DNA from: CAYMND01 sp964465065
GTDB taxonomy: Bacteria > Acidobacteriota > Aminicenantia > UBA2199
Length of the DNA: 64,000 nucleotides
Direction of reading: 5' to 3'
NCBI GenBank assembly: GCA_964465065.1
Contig: CAYXHZ010000013.1
Span: 1-64,000, forward strand
Shown here: positions 42,856-50,885 of the stretch, one piece after another
Layout of the letters: each line of letters opens with the position of its first letter
Numbering within the stretch: position 1 is the first letter of the stretch
Notes under the pieces: generated by a model
What the model was told of the DNA's origin: nothing
The model's input: only the letters and a program-made list of their open reading frames with translations
The model's database searches: none
Position numbers and translations under genes: made by a program

Positions 42856-44783
42856 TTTTCTTGCCCTCCCGGCGGAATGATAATCTGTTCATCGTGGTAT
42901 CCCAGACGGTGCAACTCGTCACAAATGGCCTTGACAAAGCTGGAAGCCACCAGCACGGCCTGCGGTTGCCAGAACGGCTGTCGGACCGCCTTGCCGTTAT
43001 GAATAGTCCCCTGCATGCTGCGGTTGTTGTCGAAATAGCCCAACAGTTCGAAGCGATCTGGGTCCAGATATTTCAGCAGAACATCTGCGAACGAACCGGT
43101 TCCGAAGCAGTAGAACGGTCGGCGGTCGGGCGTCTGCATGGCCAGACGTAGGGCGACAAGCTGCATGCGGCAGTTCAGCAACTGCTTTTGCGCATCATGA
43201 CAATTCATCAGCCGCCGTTCCCTTTCTGCGATGATCTCGGGCAAAACCGTTGCGAAGACCGATCTTCTGGCCGTTACGATTTCGGCGATCAGTTCCGGTC
43301 TGATCCGGTCGGAATTGGTAATCATCGAACCGTCGCGAACCCGGTAATTCATCAGCGGCTCCTGGATGACCGACCACCGGTATCCCGCCTGCACCAGTCC
43401 CAGCCAGAAATCCCAATCCTGATAGCCGCGCAGGGAACGATACCCGCCGATTTTCAGCCAGGCCGAACGACGGAACAGAGAGGCCACATGCACCTGGTTG
43501 TCGACACACAGCTTGGCTACATCGTACGATCCGGTTCGGACTACCCTCTGCTCATTCCCAAAGGTTTTCACCCAGGTGGTCACGAATCCGTCGCTTTCCT
43601 GTTTATCGTCTTCCATACGCTTGACGGTTTCGGCCAGATAGCGGGGCTCCAGCGTGTCGTCGGCATCCAGGCAGCAGATATACTTGGCCTCGGTGAAAGA
43701 AATACCGTAATTGCGGGCGGCCGCCACACCGGCATTGGTCTGATGAACGATCCGCAAACGCGGATGACTGAGACGTTTGAGTACCCGTTTCGTTTCGGAA
43801 TCGTCGGACCCGTCATCCACCACAATCAGCTCGAAATTTTCATAGGTTTGATCGGAAGCGGATCGAACCGCATCCTCGAGGTAGGGCCCCATGTTGTAAC
43901 AGGGAATGATCACCGCCGCCAAGGGCGGCTTTTCGTCAGATTGACCTGTATCGGTCTTCGTCTCGATAAGCGGCGAATCGTCCTTTCCCTCTTGATTCAC
44001 TTTCGGCATTTCCATCTTTCTGGCCCGGGCGACCATAGATGCCGCATTTGGGAACAAGCGAAAAAAACGGTAGTCCCACCCCATGATCCGTTCTTTCCTT
44101 TCTTCCGGCCATTTTGCCAAAGGGTAGGTACACAAAAAAGAAAACAGATGGGCCCGATAACGGAATATGAAATCTGAAAATCCGGATTTCCGCATCAAGG
44201 CACGGATCTCCCGACTCTGCAAACGCCGCAGATGAGTCGGTTCCTCCCAGTGCCATCTTCTTTCTCCAGTTGCCGACCGTTCGATCTGTCCCGTGAAGAA
44301 AGCGTACAGATGTTCTATCGACAGAGCGTTCCCGCATGGTGTCGTCCAGATGAAATACCCACCGGGTTCCAGCAGTCTCCAGATATCCAGAAAATACGCT
44401 TCGAGATCACTCACATGTTCGATGACCTCGACACTGACAATCAAGTCGAAAGAGCCATCGGCAAAGGGCGCCCGTCCGGAACGGATCAGACCGTATCGGC
44501 CGTTCTGCTGATCGGGAAATCTTTCCTGAAATTTTTCCTGTGCCGAGGAGCTGATATCACATTGAAACAACTCGGCATCCGGAAAAAGTTTCATCCACAG
44601 CGGATGGTACAAGCCGTTTCCAGCTCCGTAATCCAATACCCGTTTCGGTCTGTCCGGCGCGACAGCCATCGGAATGAACCGTTCCAGAGCCTGAAACCGC
44701 GCCACCTCGTACCCGTTCAGGGACTGACGATACCCGTTCAGGTATTTGGCATCGTATATCTGCTTCTGATCTTGTTCATTCAT
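42852..44783 (-). CDS. three-domain protein: methyltransferase, GT2 glycosyltransferase, nucleotide-sugar-like C-terminal domain
   Basis: A 643-residue fusion. Residues 30-260 are a class I methyltransferase (VLDYGAGNGLYHPLW, FDLIVSVEVIEHV, LLEPGGYFIWTTP). Residues 285-500 are a GT2 domain (AAVIIPCYNMGPYLEDAV, IVVDDGSDDSET, DxD-type CLDADDTLEP). After a helical connector, residues 555-640 form a small alpha/beta domain starting FYCFGTGSFADVLLKYL with RFELLGYFDNN, closely similar to the end of the deacetylase-GT2 protein in this operon. A single chain could glycosylate and methylate the same growing end. ATG 44783 lies six bases behind the B12-type radical SAM gene stop and lacks a clear ribosome site. 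Confidence 0.87.
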   Translation of the reverse strand: MNEQDQKQIYDAKYLNGYRQSLNGYEVARFQALERFIPMAVAPDRPKRVLDYGAGNGLYHPLWMKLFPDAELFQCDISSSAQEKFQERFPDQQNGRYGLIRSGRAPFADGSFDLIVSVEVIEHVSDLEAYFLDIWRLLEPGGYFIWTTPCGNALSIEHLYAFFTGQIERSATGERRWHWEEPTHLRRLQSREIRALMRKSGFSDFIFRYRAHLFSFLCTYPLAKWPEERKERIMGWDYRFFRLFPNAASMVARARKMEMPKVNQEGKDDSPLIETKTDTGQSDEKPPLAAVIIPCYNMGPYLEDAVRSASDQTYENFELIVVDDGSDDSETKRVLKRLSHPRLRIVHQTNAGVAAARNYGISFTEAKYICCLDADDTLEPRYLAETVKRMEDDKQESDGFVTTWVKTFGNEQRVVRTGSYDVAKLCVDNQVHVASLFRRSAWLKIGGYRSLRGYQDWDFWLGLVQAGYRWSVIQEPLMNYRVRDGSMITNSDRIRPELIAEIVTARRSVFATVLPEIIAERERRLMNCHDAQKQLLNCRMQLVALRLAMQTPDRRPFYCFGTGSFADVLLKYLDPDRFELLGYFDNNRSMQGTIHNGKAVRQPFWQPQAVLVASSFVKAICDELHRLGYHDEQIIIPPGGQEK

Positions 44784-44789
44784 CTTGTT

Positions 44790-46013
44790 TCAATATACCC
44801 GAAAACAGGGATTGTCGTTGTAGTATTTCTGAACTCCGGACTTGTAACCGACAGGATACAGAATGCCGTTGGTATCCCTGAATTCGTACAAACCTTCGGC
44901 TTTTACGAAATCGTACAGCTCGCTGCCCGGAATTCCGACATATACGTTCCTGCTGACGAAATCCGGCCGGATTCGTCCCAGCAGTTCATCGGTCAGCCTC
45001 AGATCGTTTTCTGTTTCGCCGGGAACGCCGACGATCAGACTGGCATAGGTTTTGATACCGACCTGTTTGCTGATGGCAAACGCCTTTTCGATCTGTTCCA
45101 CCGTGATTCCTTTCTTCAAACGTTCCAGCATTCCCGGGCTGCCGCTCTCGACCCCGATGTAGAAGGCGCGGCAGCCGGCCCGGGCCATCAGCCTCTGCAG
45201 TTCTTCGTCAAGCAAGGTATTGACCCGGGTTTCGCAGAACCAGTTAATATCGATATGCCGGTCCAGCAGCATGCGGCAGAACCGATCCACCCGCTTGGCG
45301 TTGAGGGTGAAATTGTCCTCGCGGAAGAAGATCCCCCTGGCACCATAGTAGCGGATCATGTATTCAATATCCTCGACAATGCGCTCGGCCGACATGATGC
45401 GGTACTGCTTTCCCCAGACGGCGTTGACCGAGCAGAAAGCGCAATCGAAAGGACAGCCTCGGCTGGTGTTGAACGGGTAGACCGGAACACTGGAAAACCA
45501 GTTGATTCCCCAATCGTACGGTCTGAAGATAAACTTGTCCCAACTGGGGCGTGGCAGTTTATCGAGATCGGGAACCTTTTCCCCGTAGACCACCCGTTCC
45601 GTGACTTTCCCGTCGAGAATTTTCGGCAGCGACACCTCCCCTTCACCGATGACCAGGTGATCCACAAATTCGGGAATCGTTTCCGGTGCCACGGCAGTAT
45701 GCGGACCTCCGACGATGATTTTCCCCTGCCACTGCCTGTTCACCCGTTTACGCTGCAGGGTGTCGAGCAGTTTCAGCGTGCCCTGAAAGCAAACGGTGTT
45801 GACGTATATACCTACCCATTCGATTCGGTAGCGCTGCAAAAAATCCTGCTCGAGCAATGAAGACTCCTTGAGGTATTCATCGCTGAAATAGATCTCGTGC
45901 CCACATTCTCTGACGACGCTCATCAGGAAACCCAGACCGATCGGCGGCCGCTTCTCTTTGGTGCTGAAGCCGGCGACTGTCGGAGCGGGAGAGGTCATGA
46001 ACAGTATTTTCAT
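44790..46013 (-). CDS. B12-binding-type radical SAM protein
   Basis: A 407-residue protein with an N-terminal cobalamin-binding-like Rossmann domain (residues 1-150; KIIVGGPHTAV, VIGEGE) and a radical SAM core. The cluster motif is CPFDCAFC near residue 185, preceded by NTSRG. The later RVNTLLDEELQRLMARAGC, IGVESGSPGMLERLKKG and LIVGVPGETENDL are typical of BchE/class B-like members, which methylate or rearrange unactivated carbons. The N-terminal DxHxxG cobalamin motif is absent, so B12 may be bound base-off without it or not at all. Its presence in a glycan operon suggests unusual C-methylation or sugar-ring chemistry. Confidence 0.87.
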   Translation of the reverse strand: MKILFMTSPAPTVAGFSTKEKRPPIGLGFLMSVVRECGHEIYFSDEYLKESSLLEQDFLQRYRIEWVGIYVNTVCFQGTLKLLDTLQRKRVNRQWQGKIIVGGPHTAVAPETIPEFVDHLVIGEGEVSLPKILDGKVTERVVYGEKVPDLDKLPRPSWDKFIFRPYDWGINWFSSVPVYPFNTSRGCPFDCAFCSVNAVWGKQYRIMSAERIVEDIEYMIRYYGARGIFFREDNFTLNAKRVDRFCRMLLDRHIDINWFCETRVNTLLDEELQRLMARAGCRAFYIGVESGSPGMLERLKKGITVEQIEKAFAISKQVGIKTYASLIVGVPGETENDLRLTDELLGRIRPDFVSRNVYVGIPGSELYDFVKAEGLYEFRDTNGILYPVGYKSGVQKYYNDNPCFRVY

Positions 46014-46022
46014 CGGGTACTC

Positions 46023-47279
46023 CTAGAATAAAAAAAGACGGTTCTGCAGATTGAATGGATTGTACGTCAGGATCGGCGCTTGCGCGCTGCCGATCCTGTG
46101 CAGATTCTGTCTGGCGTCCCGGTAATTCGGCGCCAGGCGCACGACAGCCGCCAGCTGCGCCTGCAATTCCGAAATGGACAAGTTGACTGAGGATAAAACC
46201 AATCCATTGTGCAAGGCTTCGGGAAATCTCCCGGCCGCCAGAATCTGTGCCTTCGCAAAGGATGCGCAGGCCATATCAGGCTCCTGCTGATCATTCTGCA
46301 AGAGACCGAGAAGAAAATGCAATGCCGGAGACCGACGCGAGTTCGCCTCTGCCCTGATATCGGCACCGATGCTGGCCGGACGGCGCCTGTTCCCCAACCA
46401 GTCGAACAGGCTGCGGTAGTATAACGCAATCCGTTCGCTACGCCGTGATTGGACTGGCAGACATACATCGTCGGCAATATCCCAGGAGCGGTTGCGGCGG
46501 CGGTATTCGTAGAGTTCGACCATCAGAGCGTCGAAACGTTCCGTCAGCTTCTCTTTTCCCAGTGACCTTATTTCGGAATGACTTTTCATGCTCCTGCCGA
46601 GGCAGTCGATGATTTCGCGGATTGCCTGCTCTCGCCCGGCAGAAAAATTTCCACCATGAAACCGTTTAGCGACCAATGGCACGGCCGACAGGTGGAACGG
46701 ACCCATTGACGCCAGGCGCAGCCAGAGATCGTAATCGACAATGTACCGGTACGGGACGACGGATATGCCGCCGGCGGCTTCAAGAAAACGCCGACGAACC
46801 ATGGCGTAAGAGAAGGAGGGGATGATATTCTTCAGAAAAAGTGCCTGAAGCTGTGTGCGCAGAGAGCAGAACAGATAGGGCTCCGCCGGCCTGCCGATCT
46901 CTTTGCCGGACTCATCGATGAAATCGGCCGAAACCACATGCATGATAATATCCGGTCTTGACAGCAGAAAATCCACCTGAAGCGCCAATTTATCCGGATA
47001 ATACAGATCGTCCTGGTCCAAAAAGGCGATCAGATCACCATGGGCGTTCGTAACGGCCGTCGTCAGGGCAGCCGAGATGCCTCGATTCTTTTGTCGAACG
47101 ATCTTGATTTTTTCATGCACCGGCACCATGGACAGAGATTGATCGGTCGAGCCATCATCGACCACGATCAGCTCGAAATTCCGGTAGGTTTGCCTCATGA
47201 CGCTCTCTATCGCCTGCGCGATGAAAGGCTGACCGTTGAATACCGGAATCAGGACACTCACCAGCGGTTTGGCAGTCAT
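46023..47279 (-). CDS. family 2 glycosyltransferase
   Basis: A 418-residue GT2 enzyme: VSVLIPVFNGQPFIAQAI, IVVDDGSTDQS, DLIAFLDQDDLYYPDKL with the DxD motif near 95 and the YDLWLRLASMG acceptor-side motif near 200. A helical C-terminal third with TPR-like spacing (FAKAQILAAGRFPEALHN) resembles the tail of the GT2 at 39406-40665. It starts 46 bases behind the deacetylase-GT2 gene, the largest gap in the operon. Substrate unknown. Confidence 0.9.
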   Translation of the reverse strand: MTAKPLVSVLIPVFNGQPFIAQAIESVMRQTYRNFELIVVDDGSTDQSLSMVPVHEKIKIVRQKNRGISAALTTAVTNAHGDLIAFLDQDDLYYPDKLALQVDFLLSRPDIIMHVVSADFIDESGKEIGRPAEPYLFCSLRTQLQALFLKNIIPSFSYAMVRRRFLEAAGGISVVPYRYIVDYDLWLRLASMGPFHLSAVPLVAKRFHGGNFSAGREQAIREIIDCLGRSMKSHSEIRSLGKEKLTERFDALMVELYEYRRRNRSWDIADDVCLPVQSRRSERIALYYRSLFDWLGNRRRPASIGADIRAEANSRRSPALHFLLGLLQNDQQEPDMACASFAKAQILAAGRFPEALHNGLVLSSVNLSISELQAQLAAVVRLAPNYRDARQNLHRIGSAQAPILTYNPFNLQNRLFLF

Positions 47280-47325
47280 TTTTGTTCACCCGTTCCGAAC
47301 GGGTTCCGGCAGGACCGGCAGCTCA

Positions 47326-49056
47326 TCAAAACGTGACGATATCATCCGACCGGTACCCCAGAGTGAGCAGTTGTTTCATGATGTCCTCCCGCCAAGAGGA
47401 AGCCACAATGACCTTGACGCCTTCGATCCGGCTGGGCTGACGGACATCCAGTTGCCGGAACTGTTCCGACCATCTGGCCTCATTGTTGTCAAAAAATCCG
47501 AGCAGCGAAAACCGATCATCATCGAGGACGGCGGCGACTATTTCCGCCATGGAACCGGTACCGAAAATCACGACCTTAATTTTCCCCTTTTGTCCGGCGC
47601 TGACGTGATCCAAGACGATACGGACTTGCAGTTCCATCCGAACCCTTTTCAACTCGGCCTTCAAGATTTTAATCTGGGCAAACCTGTCATCGGCGATTTT
47701 TCGATAAGCCACCAGCTGCTCCCGAAACACCTGAAGCTGAGCGCCGTTGACCCGGGTAACATTCGCTTGTTCCAGGGAATGCTGCCGATACTCCAGAATT
47801 GGCCTGGCGACACGTTTCGCCCGCCATCCCAGACGGATCATACGCAAAAACAGATCATGATCCTCGGGCCGATCCTTCTGGCTCTGATACCTGCCGGCCT
47901 GTTCGAAGGCCTGGCGCCGAAAAAGCGAAGAACCGTGTATGAAATTCCGTTTTTGTACCGCTTTCGCAATTTCCTCATCGTAATCAGGGAAATGAATGAT
48001 GAAAAACGAACCGTTTTTCACTTCTCCCCGCCAAGCTTCCGGAAACTGTTTGTAGATAATTCTCGCTCTCGGCCCAAACAGAGCGAAATCGGTATAGGCA
48101 ACGGCTGTTTGCGGGTCCCTATCCAGAATTTCCGAAGTCATTTCGATGTAGGAGCTGTTCAGGCAATTATCGGCCCCGAGAATGCAAATATAATCGGAAT
48201 GGGTCAACGAAACCGCCAGATTGAAGTGGGCCACGATACCCAGGTTCTGCGGACAACGATGGTACCGTACCCGTTCAGGGTATTTCCGGGTATAGTATGC
48301 GGCGATTTCCGGCGTATCATCGCTTGAGCAATCGTCCGATATCAGTATTTCGTCCACCGGCCGGGTTTGCCGCAGCGCCGAATCCATCGCTTCCGCAAGA
48401 TATGAACCGTAATTATAACTGGCCACGATAATCGCTACCGTGCTCCGGGACAAGCTGCCGTCAGGAAGAACAGGTATCCTGTTGAGACAATACCGGTCAG
48501 AATCGCTCCCCTGATTGACAGAAACCGCGCCCTGAAAGAATGTTTCCGCCATTTTTCTGCTCTGGGCGCTGAAGGCTCCATACGGGTAAGCAAGCCATCG
48601 GAATCCAAACGGATCGAGTTTTTTCAGCTTTTCCGGCACCTCGAATTCTCGGGCCAACTCGCAGCTGTCTTCGATTTGCAGCAGCTTGCGATGCGAACGG
48701 GTATGCCACTGCAATCTGCCTCCCAATTGCACCAGCTTCTGCAAATCGTTCTCGTTTGCGAACCTGGCCGGAGGCTCTCCGGAGTCGAATTCGTTGTCAG
48801 CTCCGACATGATCGCCGCTGATGAACAGCTCGAATGGGAATCTCTTGCGGTTCAGAAGCGGAGCGGCATAGCGAAGGACATCCTGGTATACGCCATCGAA
48901 AGTGATGACCACCTGTTCCGGGTCAGCGGGATCGTACTCGTCCAGATTCACGACCCGGCGTCCACCGAGTTCGCACAACTGGCGGTAAAAAGCGTCGACG
49001 GTCACCCACCACTGGCTCGGAGAGCTCAGACCGATTTTATGGTAGAGAAGTATCAT
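47326..49056 (-). CDS. three-domain protein: polysaccharide-deacetylase-like, GT2, shared C-terminal domain
   Basis: A 576-residue fusion. Residues 1-195 resemble a NodB/polysaccharide deacetylase domain (MILLYHKIG at the start; VVITFDGVYQDV where TFDDG is expected; WHTRSH matching the H-(S/T)-x-x-H metal motif; LAYPYGAFS). The first metal aspartate pair is partly lost. Residues 205-430 are a GT2 domain (VAIIVASYNYGSYLAEAM, ISDDCSSDDTPE, ILGADNCL, PEDHDLFLRMIRLGW). Residues 490-576 are the small domain VVIFGTGSMAEIVAAVL with RFSLLGFFDNN and a final LGYRSDDIV. Start overlaps the methyltransferase stop (ATGA). It may trim and extend the same glycan. Confidence 0.85.
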   Translation of the reverse strand: MILLYHKIGLSSPSQWWVTVDAFYRQLCELGGRRVVNLDEYDPADPEQVVITFDGVYQDVLRYAAPLLNRKRFPFELFISGDHVGADNEFDSGEPPARFANENDLQKLVQLGGRLQWHTRSHRKLLQIEDSCELAREFEVPEKLKKLDPFGFRWLAYPYGAFSAQSRKMAETFFQGAVSVNQGSDSDRYCLNRIPVLPDGSLSRSTVAIIVASYNYGSYLAEAMDSALRQTRPVDEILISDDCSSDDTPEIAAYYTRKYPERVRYHRCPQNLGIVAHFNLAVSLTHSDYICILGADNCLNSSYIEMTSEILDRDPQTAVAYTDFALFGPRARIIYKQFPEAWRGEVKNGSFFIIHFPDYDEEIAKAVQKRNFIHGSSLFRRQAFEQAGRYQSQKDRPEDHDLFLRMIRLGWRAKRVARPILEYRQHSLEQANVTRVNGAQLQVFREQLVAYRKIADDRFAQIKILKAELKRVRMELQVRIVLDHVSAGQKGKIKVVIFGTGSMAEIVAAVLDDDRFSLLGFFDNNEARWSEQFRQLDVRQPSRIEGVKVIVASSWREDIMKQLLTLGYRSDDIVTF

Positions 49057-49595
49057 TTCACATACACCTCGAGCCGGTGGATGTACTCCCGATACGCATA
49101 ACGGACTTCTTTGAGTCTCAAGAGCGGAAAACGTCCTTGATACCAGTCGTCGATGTGAACGCAGGCCAGCACACCGTTTTCACGGAGAAGGTTTTCGATG
49201 ATGTGGTAAATCAGCGTATATGACTGCCCGATGTATTGCGGGTACAAGACCCCGGTGATCACGATCAGATCGAACAGACCGGAAACGGATGTGGGCAAGT
49301 CGAATACGGACGAGCAGACAAACCGCAATGAGGGTGATTCATGGCGTTTGGCATGTCGGACAGCGGCGGACGATATATCGACTCCGACAATTTCATCGCC
49401 CGGCAGCTCCCGGGTTACGAAACCATTGCCGCAGCCGACATCCAGAACACGCCGATACCGGCCGCCGGGAATCTCGCTGAGCAGGATATCCTTGCGCTTC
49501 TGGTCCTCCGGATTCTTCTCGTAGCCCCATGGGTCCGCCTCGTTGTAAAAAGTCTCCAACTCGGAAAGCGGCTGTATTTTCGGCTGATGTTGCAT
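49053..49595 (-). CDS. class I SAM methyltransferase
   Basis: A 180-residue methyltransferase: VLDVGCGNGFVTREL (motif I), IVGVDISSAAVRHA (motif II), FDLIVITGVLYP (motif IV) and LLRENGVLACVHID. The N-terminal SELETFYNEADPWGYE resembles NodS-like N-methyltransferases. ATG 49595 has AGGAGTGG upstream; an ATG at 49616 in frame is an alternative. Four-base overlap with the next gene. Position in the operon suggests methylation of a sugar amine or hydroxyl. Confidence 0.85.
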   Translation of the reverse strand: MQHQPKIQPLSELETFYNEADPWGYEKNPEDQKRKDILLSEIPGGRYRRVLDVGCGNGFVTRELPGDEIVGVDISSAAVRHAKRHESPSLRFVCSSVFDLPTSVSGLFDLIVITGVLYPQYIGQSYTLIYHIIENLLRENGVLACVHIDDWYQGRFPLLRLKEVRYAYREYIHRLEVYVK

Positions 49596-49638
49596 CAAAT
49601 GTCCACTCCTTGACATAGCAATCTGCTTATTCACCGTT

Positions 49639-50724
49639 TCAAAGCCATCTTGACAGTACATTATATGTGTTCATTTTCAGCAAACGTCCAGCTTGCAGAC
49701 TGGTCGTCGCCTGACCGTACAGGGCGGAAGGGCAACGATTGCAGACAAAATCAGCGCATGCCGGTGTTTTTCCGGAATAAATCCGTTCGATAATGGCCCT
49801 GAACGGCTCACCGTTCCATATCTGGCCGATCCCGGATTGGAAAGCGTTGCCCAGACTGATTTCCCGAGCCACGTCCATGCAGCAGAGACTGACATCGCCA
49901 TCAGTCTGGACCACCATCTGGTAAAAAGGCAGGCCACCGTCCAGGTCCCATGAGCGGCAACCGATCAAATCATCGGTCTTGATGTTCCGATAATGCTTGT
50001 GGGTACTCGCTTCACAGAAGGTATGGGAGGTGATCCCATTGAATGCAGCTCCCAAGCTCCGCCAATAGCGCTCGGCCATCTCGCACTCTTCTCGGGGTAC
50101 GAGGTCCCGTATGCACTGGATGATCACCGCTCCGGGTCTGGGGTGGTGACGTATGAAAAATTCGATATTTTCTTTGACCATGGCGAACGAGCGGCGGGAG
50201 GTCACCCGCTGAAATGTATCTTCGGAAAAACCGTGGCAGGAAATGTAGGCCATACCGGTAAAACCCTCGGCGAACAATCTTTCACTGACCTCTCTGGTCA
50301 AAAAAAGGCCGTTGCTCACCAGGTATACATCCAGTCTGCCCCATTTCAGGGCTTCCGTTACATAGGCAAGTCCTTCCGGGATGGCAAATATCTCGGAAAA
50401 ATTGTTGAAGGTCAGCAGACGCCCTCCTCCCCTGGAGAAATCTTCGAGCAAGCGCAAATACCGTTCCCAATCCATTTTCGCGTGAGTATTCCTTTTACTG
50501 AGCTCCGGATACGGGCACATCAGGCAGGATTCATTGCAATAGGTGTGCACATTGGCACAAAGGGCAGCCGGGAAACGTGGCCGATACTTCAGAATACCTT
50601 TCCGGTAGGTGGTTTGTTTGATCATGGCCCCGACATGACGACGTAAATGCGAGTGTATCCGGTGTCGAGCGCTAGCAGGAAACATAGCCTCACGACTCTG
50701 CCGTTTGTTAACGGATTTCCACAC
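49639..50724 (-). CDS. radical SAM protein with SPASM-type C-terminus
   Basis: A 361-residue radical SAM enzyme, first gene of the glycan operon. The cluster motif CNESCLMC lies near residue 63. The C-terminal part carries SPASM-like cysteines (CRSWD, VSLCCMDVAREISLGN, CNRC), and the segment QTDGDVSLCC...GNAFQSGIGQIW is typical of SPASM-domain enzymes that bind an auxiliary cluster. GTG start at 50724 with GGAGG seven bases upstream. Related proteins are found in polysaccharide loci, but the reaction is not known. Confidence 0.87.
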   Translation of the reverse strand: MWKSVNKRQSREAMFPASARHRIHSHLRRHVGAMIKQTTYRKGILKYRPRFPAALCANVHTYCNESCLMCPYPELSKRNTHAKMDWERYLRLLEDFSRGGGRLLTFNNFSEIFAIPEGLAYVTEALKWGRLDVYLVSNGLFLTREVSERLFAEGFTGMAYISCHGFSEDTFQRVTSRRSFAMVKENIEFFIRHHPRPGAVIIQCIRDLVPREECEMAERYWRSLGAAFNGITSHTFCEASTHKHYRNIKTDDLIGCRSWDLDGGLPFYQMVVQTDGDVSLCCMDVAREISLGNAFQSGIGQIWNGEPFRAIIERIYSGKTPACADFVCNRCPSALYGQATTSLQAGRLLKMNTYNVLSRWL

Positions 50725-50777
50725 GGCGCTGCCTCCTGAATTGTTACGTTGTCATCGCATCACATCATGTTAATGTT

Positions 50778-50807
50778 AATATAAAAAGCGAACATTTTCA
50801 TTTGTAA
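50778..50807 (-). promoter_or_regulatory. candidate promoter of the glycan operon
   Basis: On the minus strand TTACAA (50802-50807) and TATATT (50778-50783) are 18 bases apart, in an AT-rich stretch unlike the rest of the window. The leader to GTG 50724 would be about 47 bases and contains a tandem TTAACATTAACAT. Confidence 0.5.
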
Positions 50808-50885
50808 CGATATAATTCAAGGATTTTTTTGTTAAAAAAACATAAATTATCGTCACAGTCTCCAGGTTTCTGGCAATGGAAAAGG

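Noticed and set aside
44232..45860. 542-residue open frame on the plus strand
   Set aside because: Antisense to the methyltransferase-GT2 and radical SAM genes; no ribosome site, no domain.
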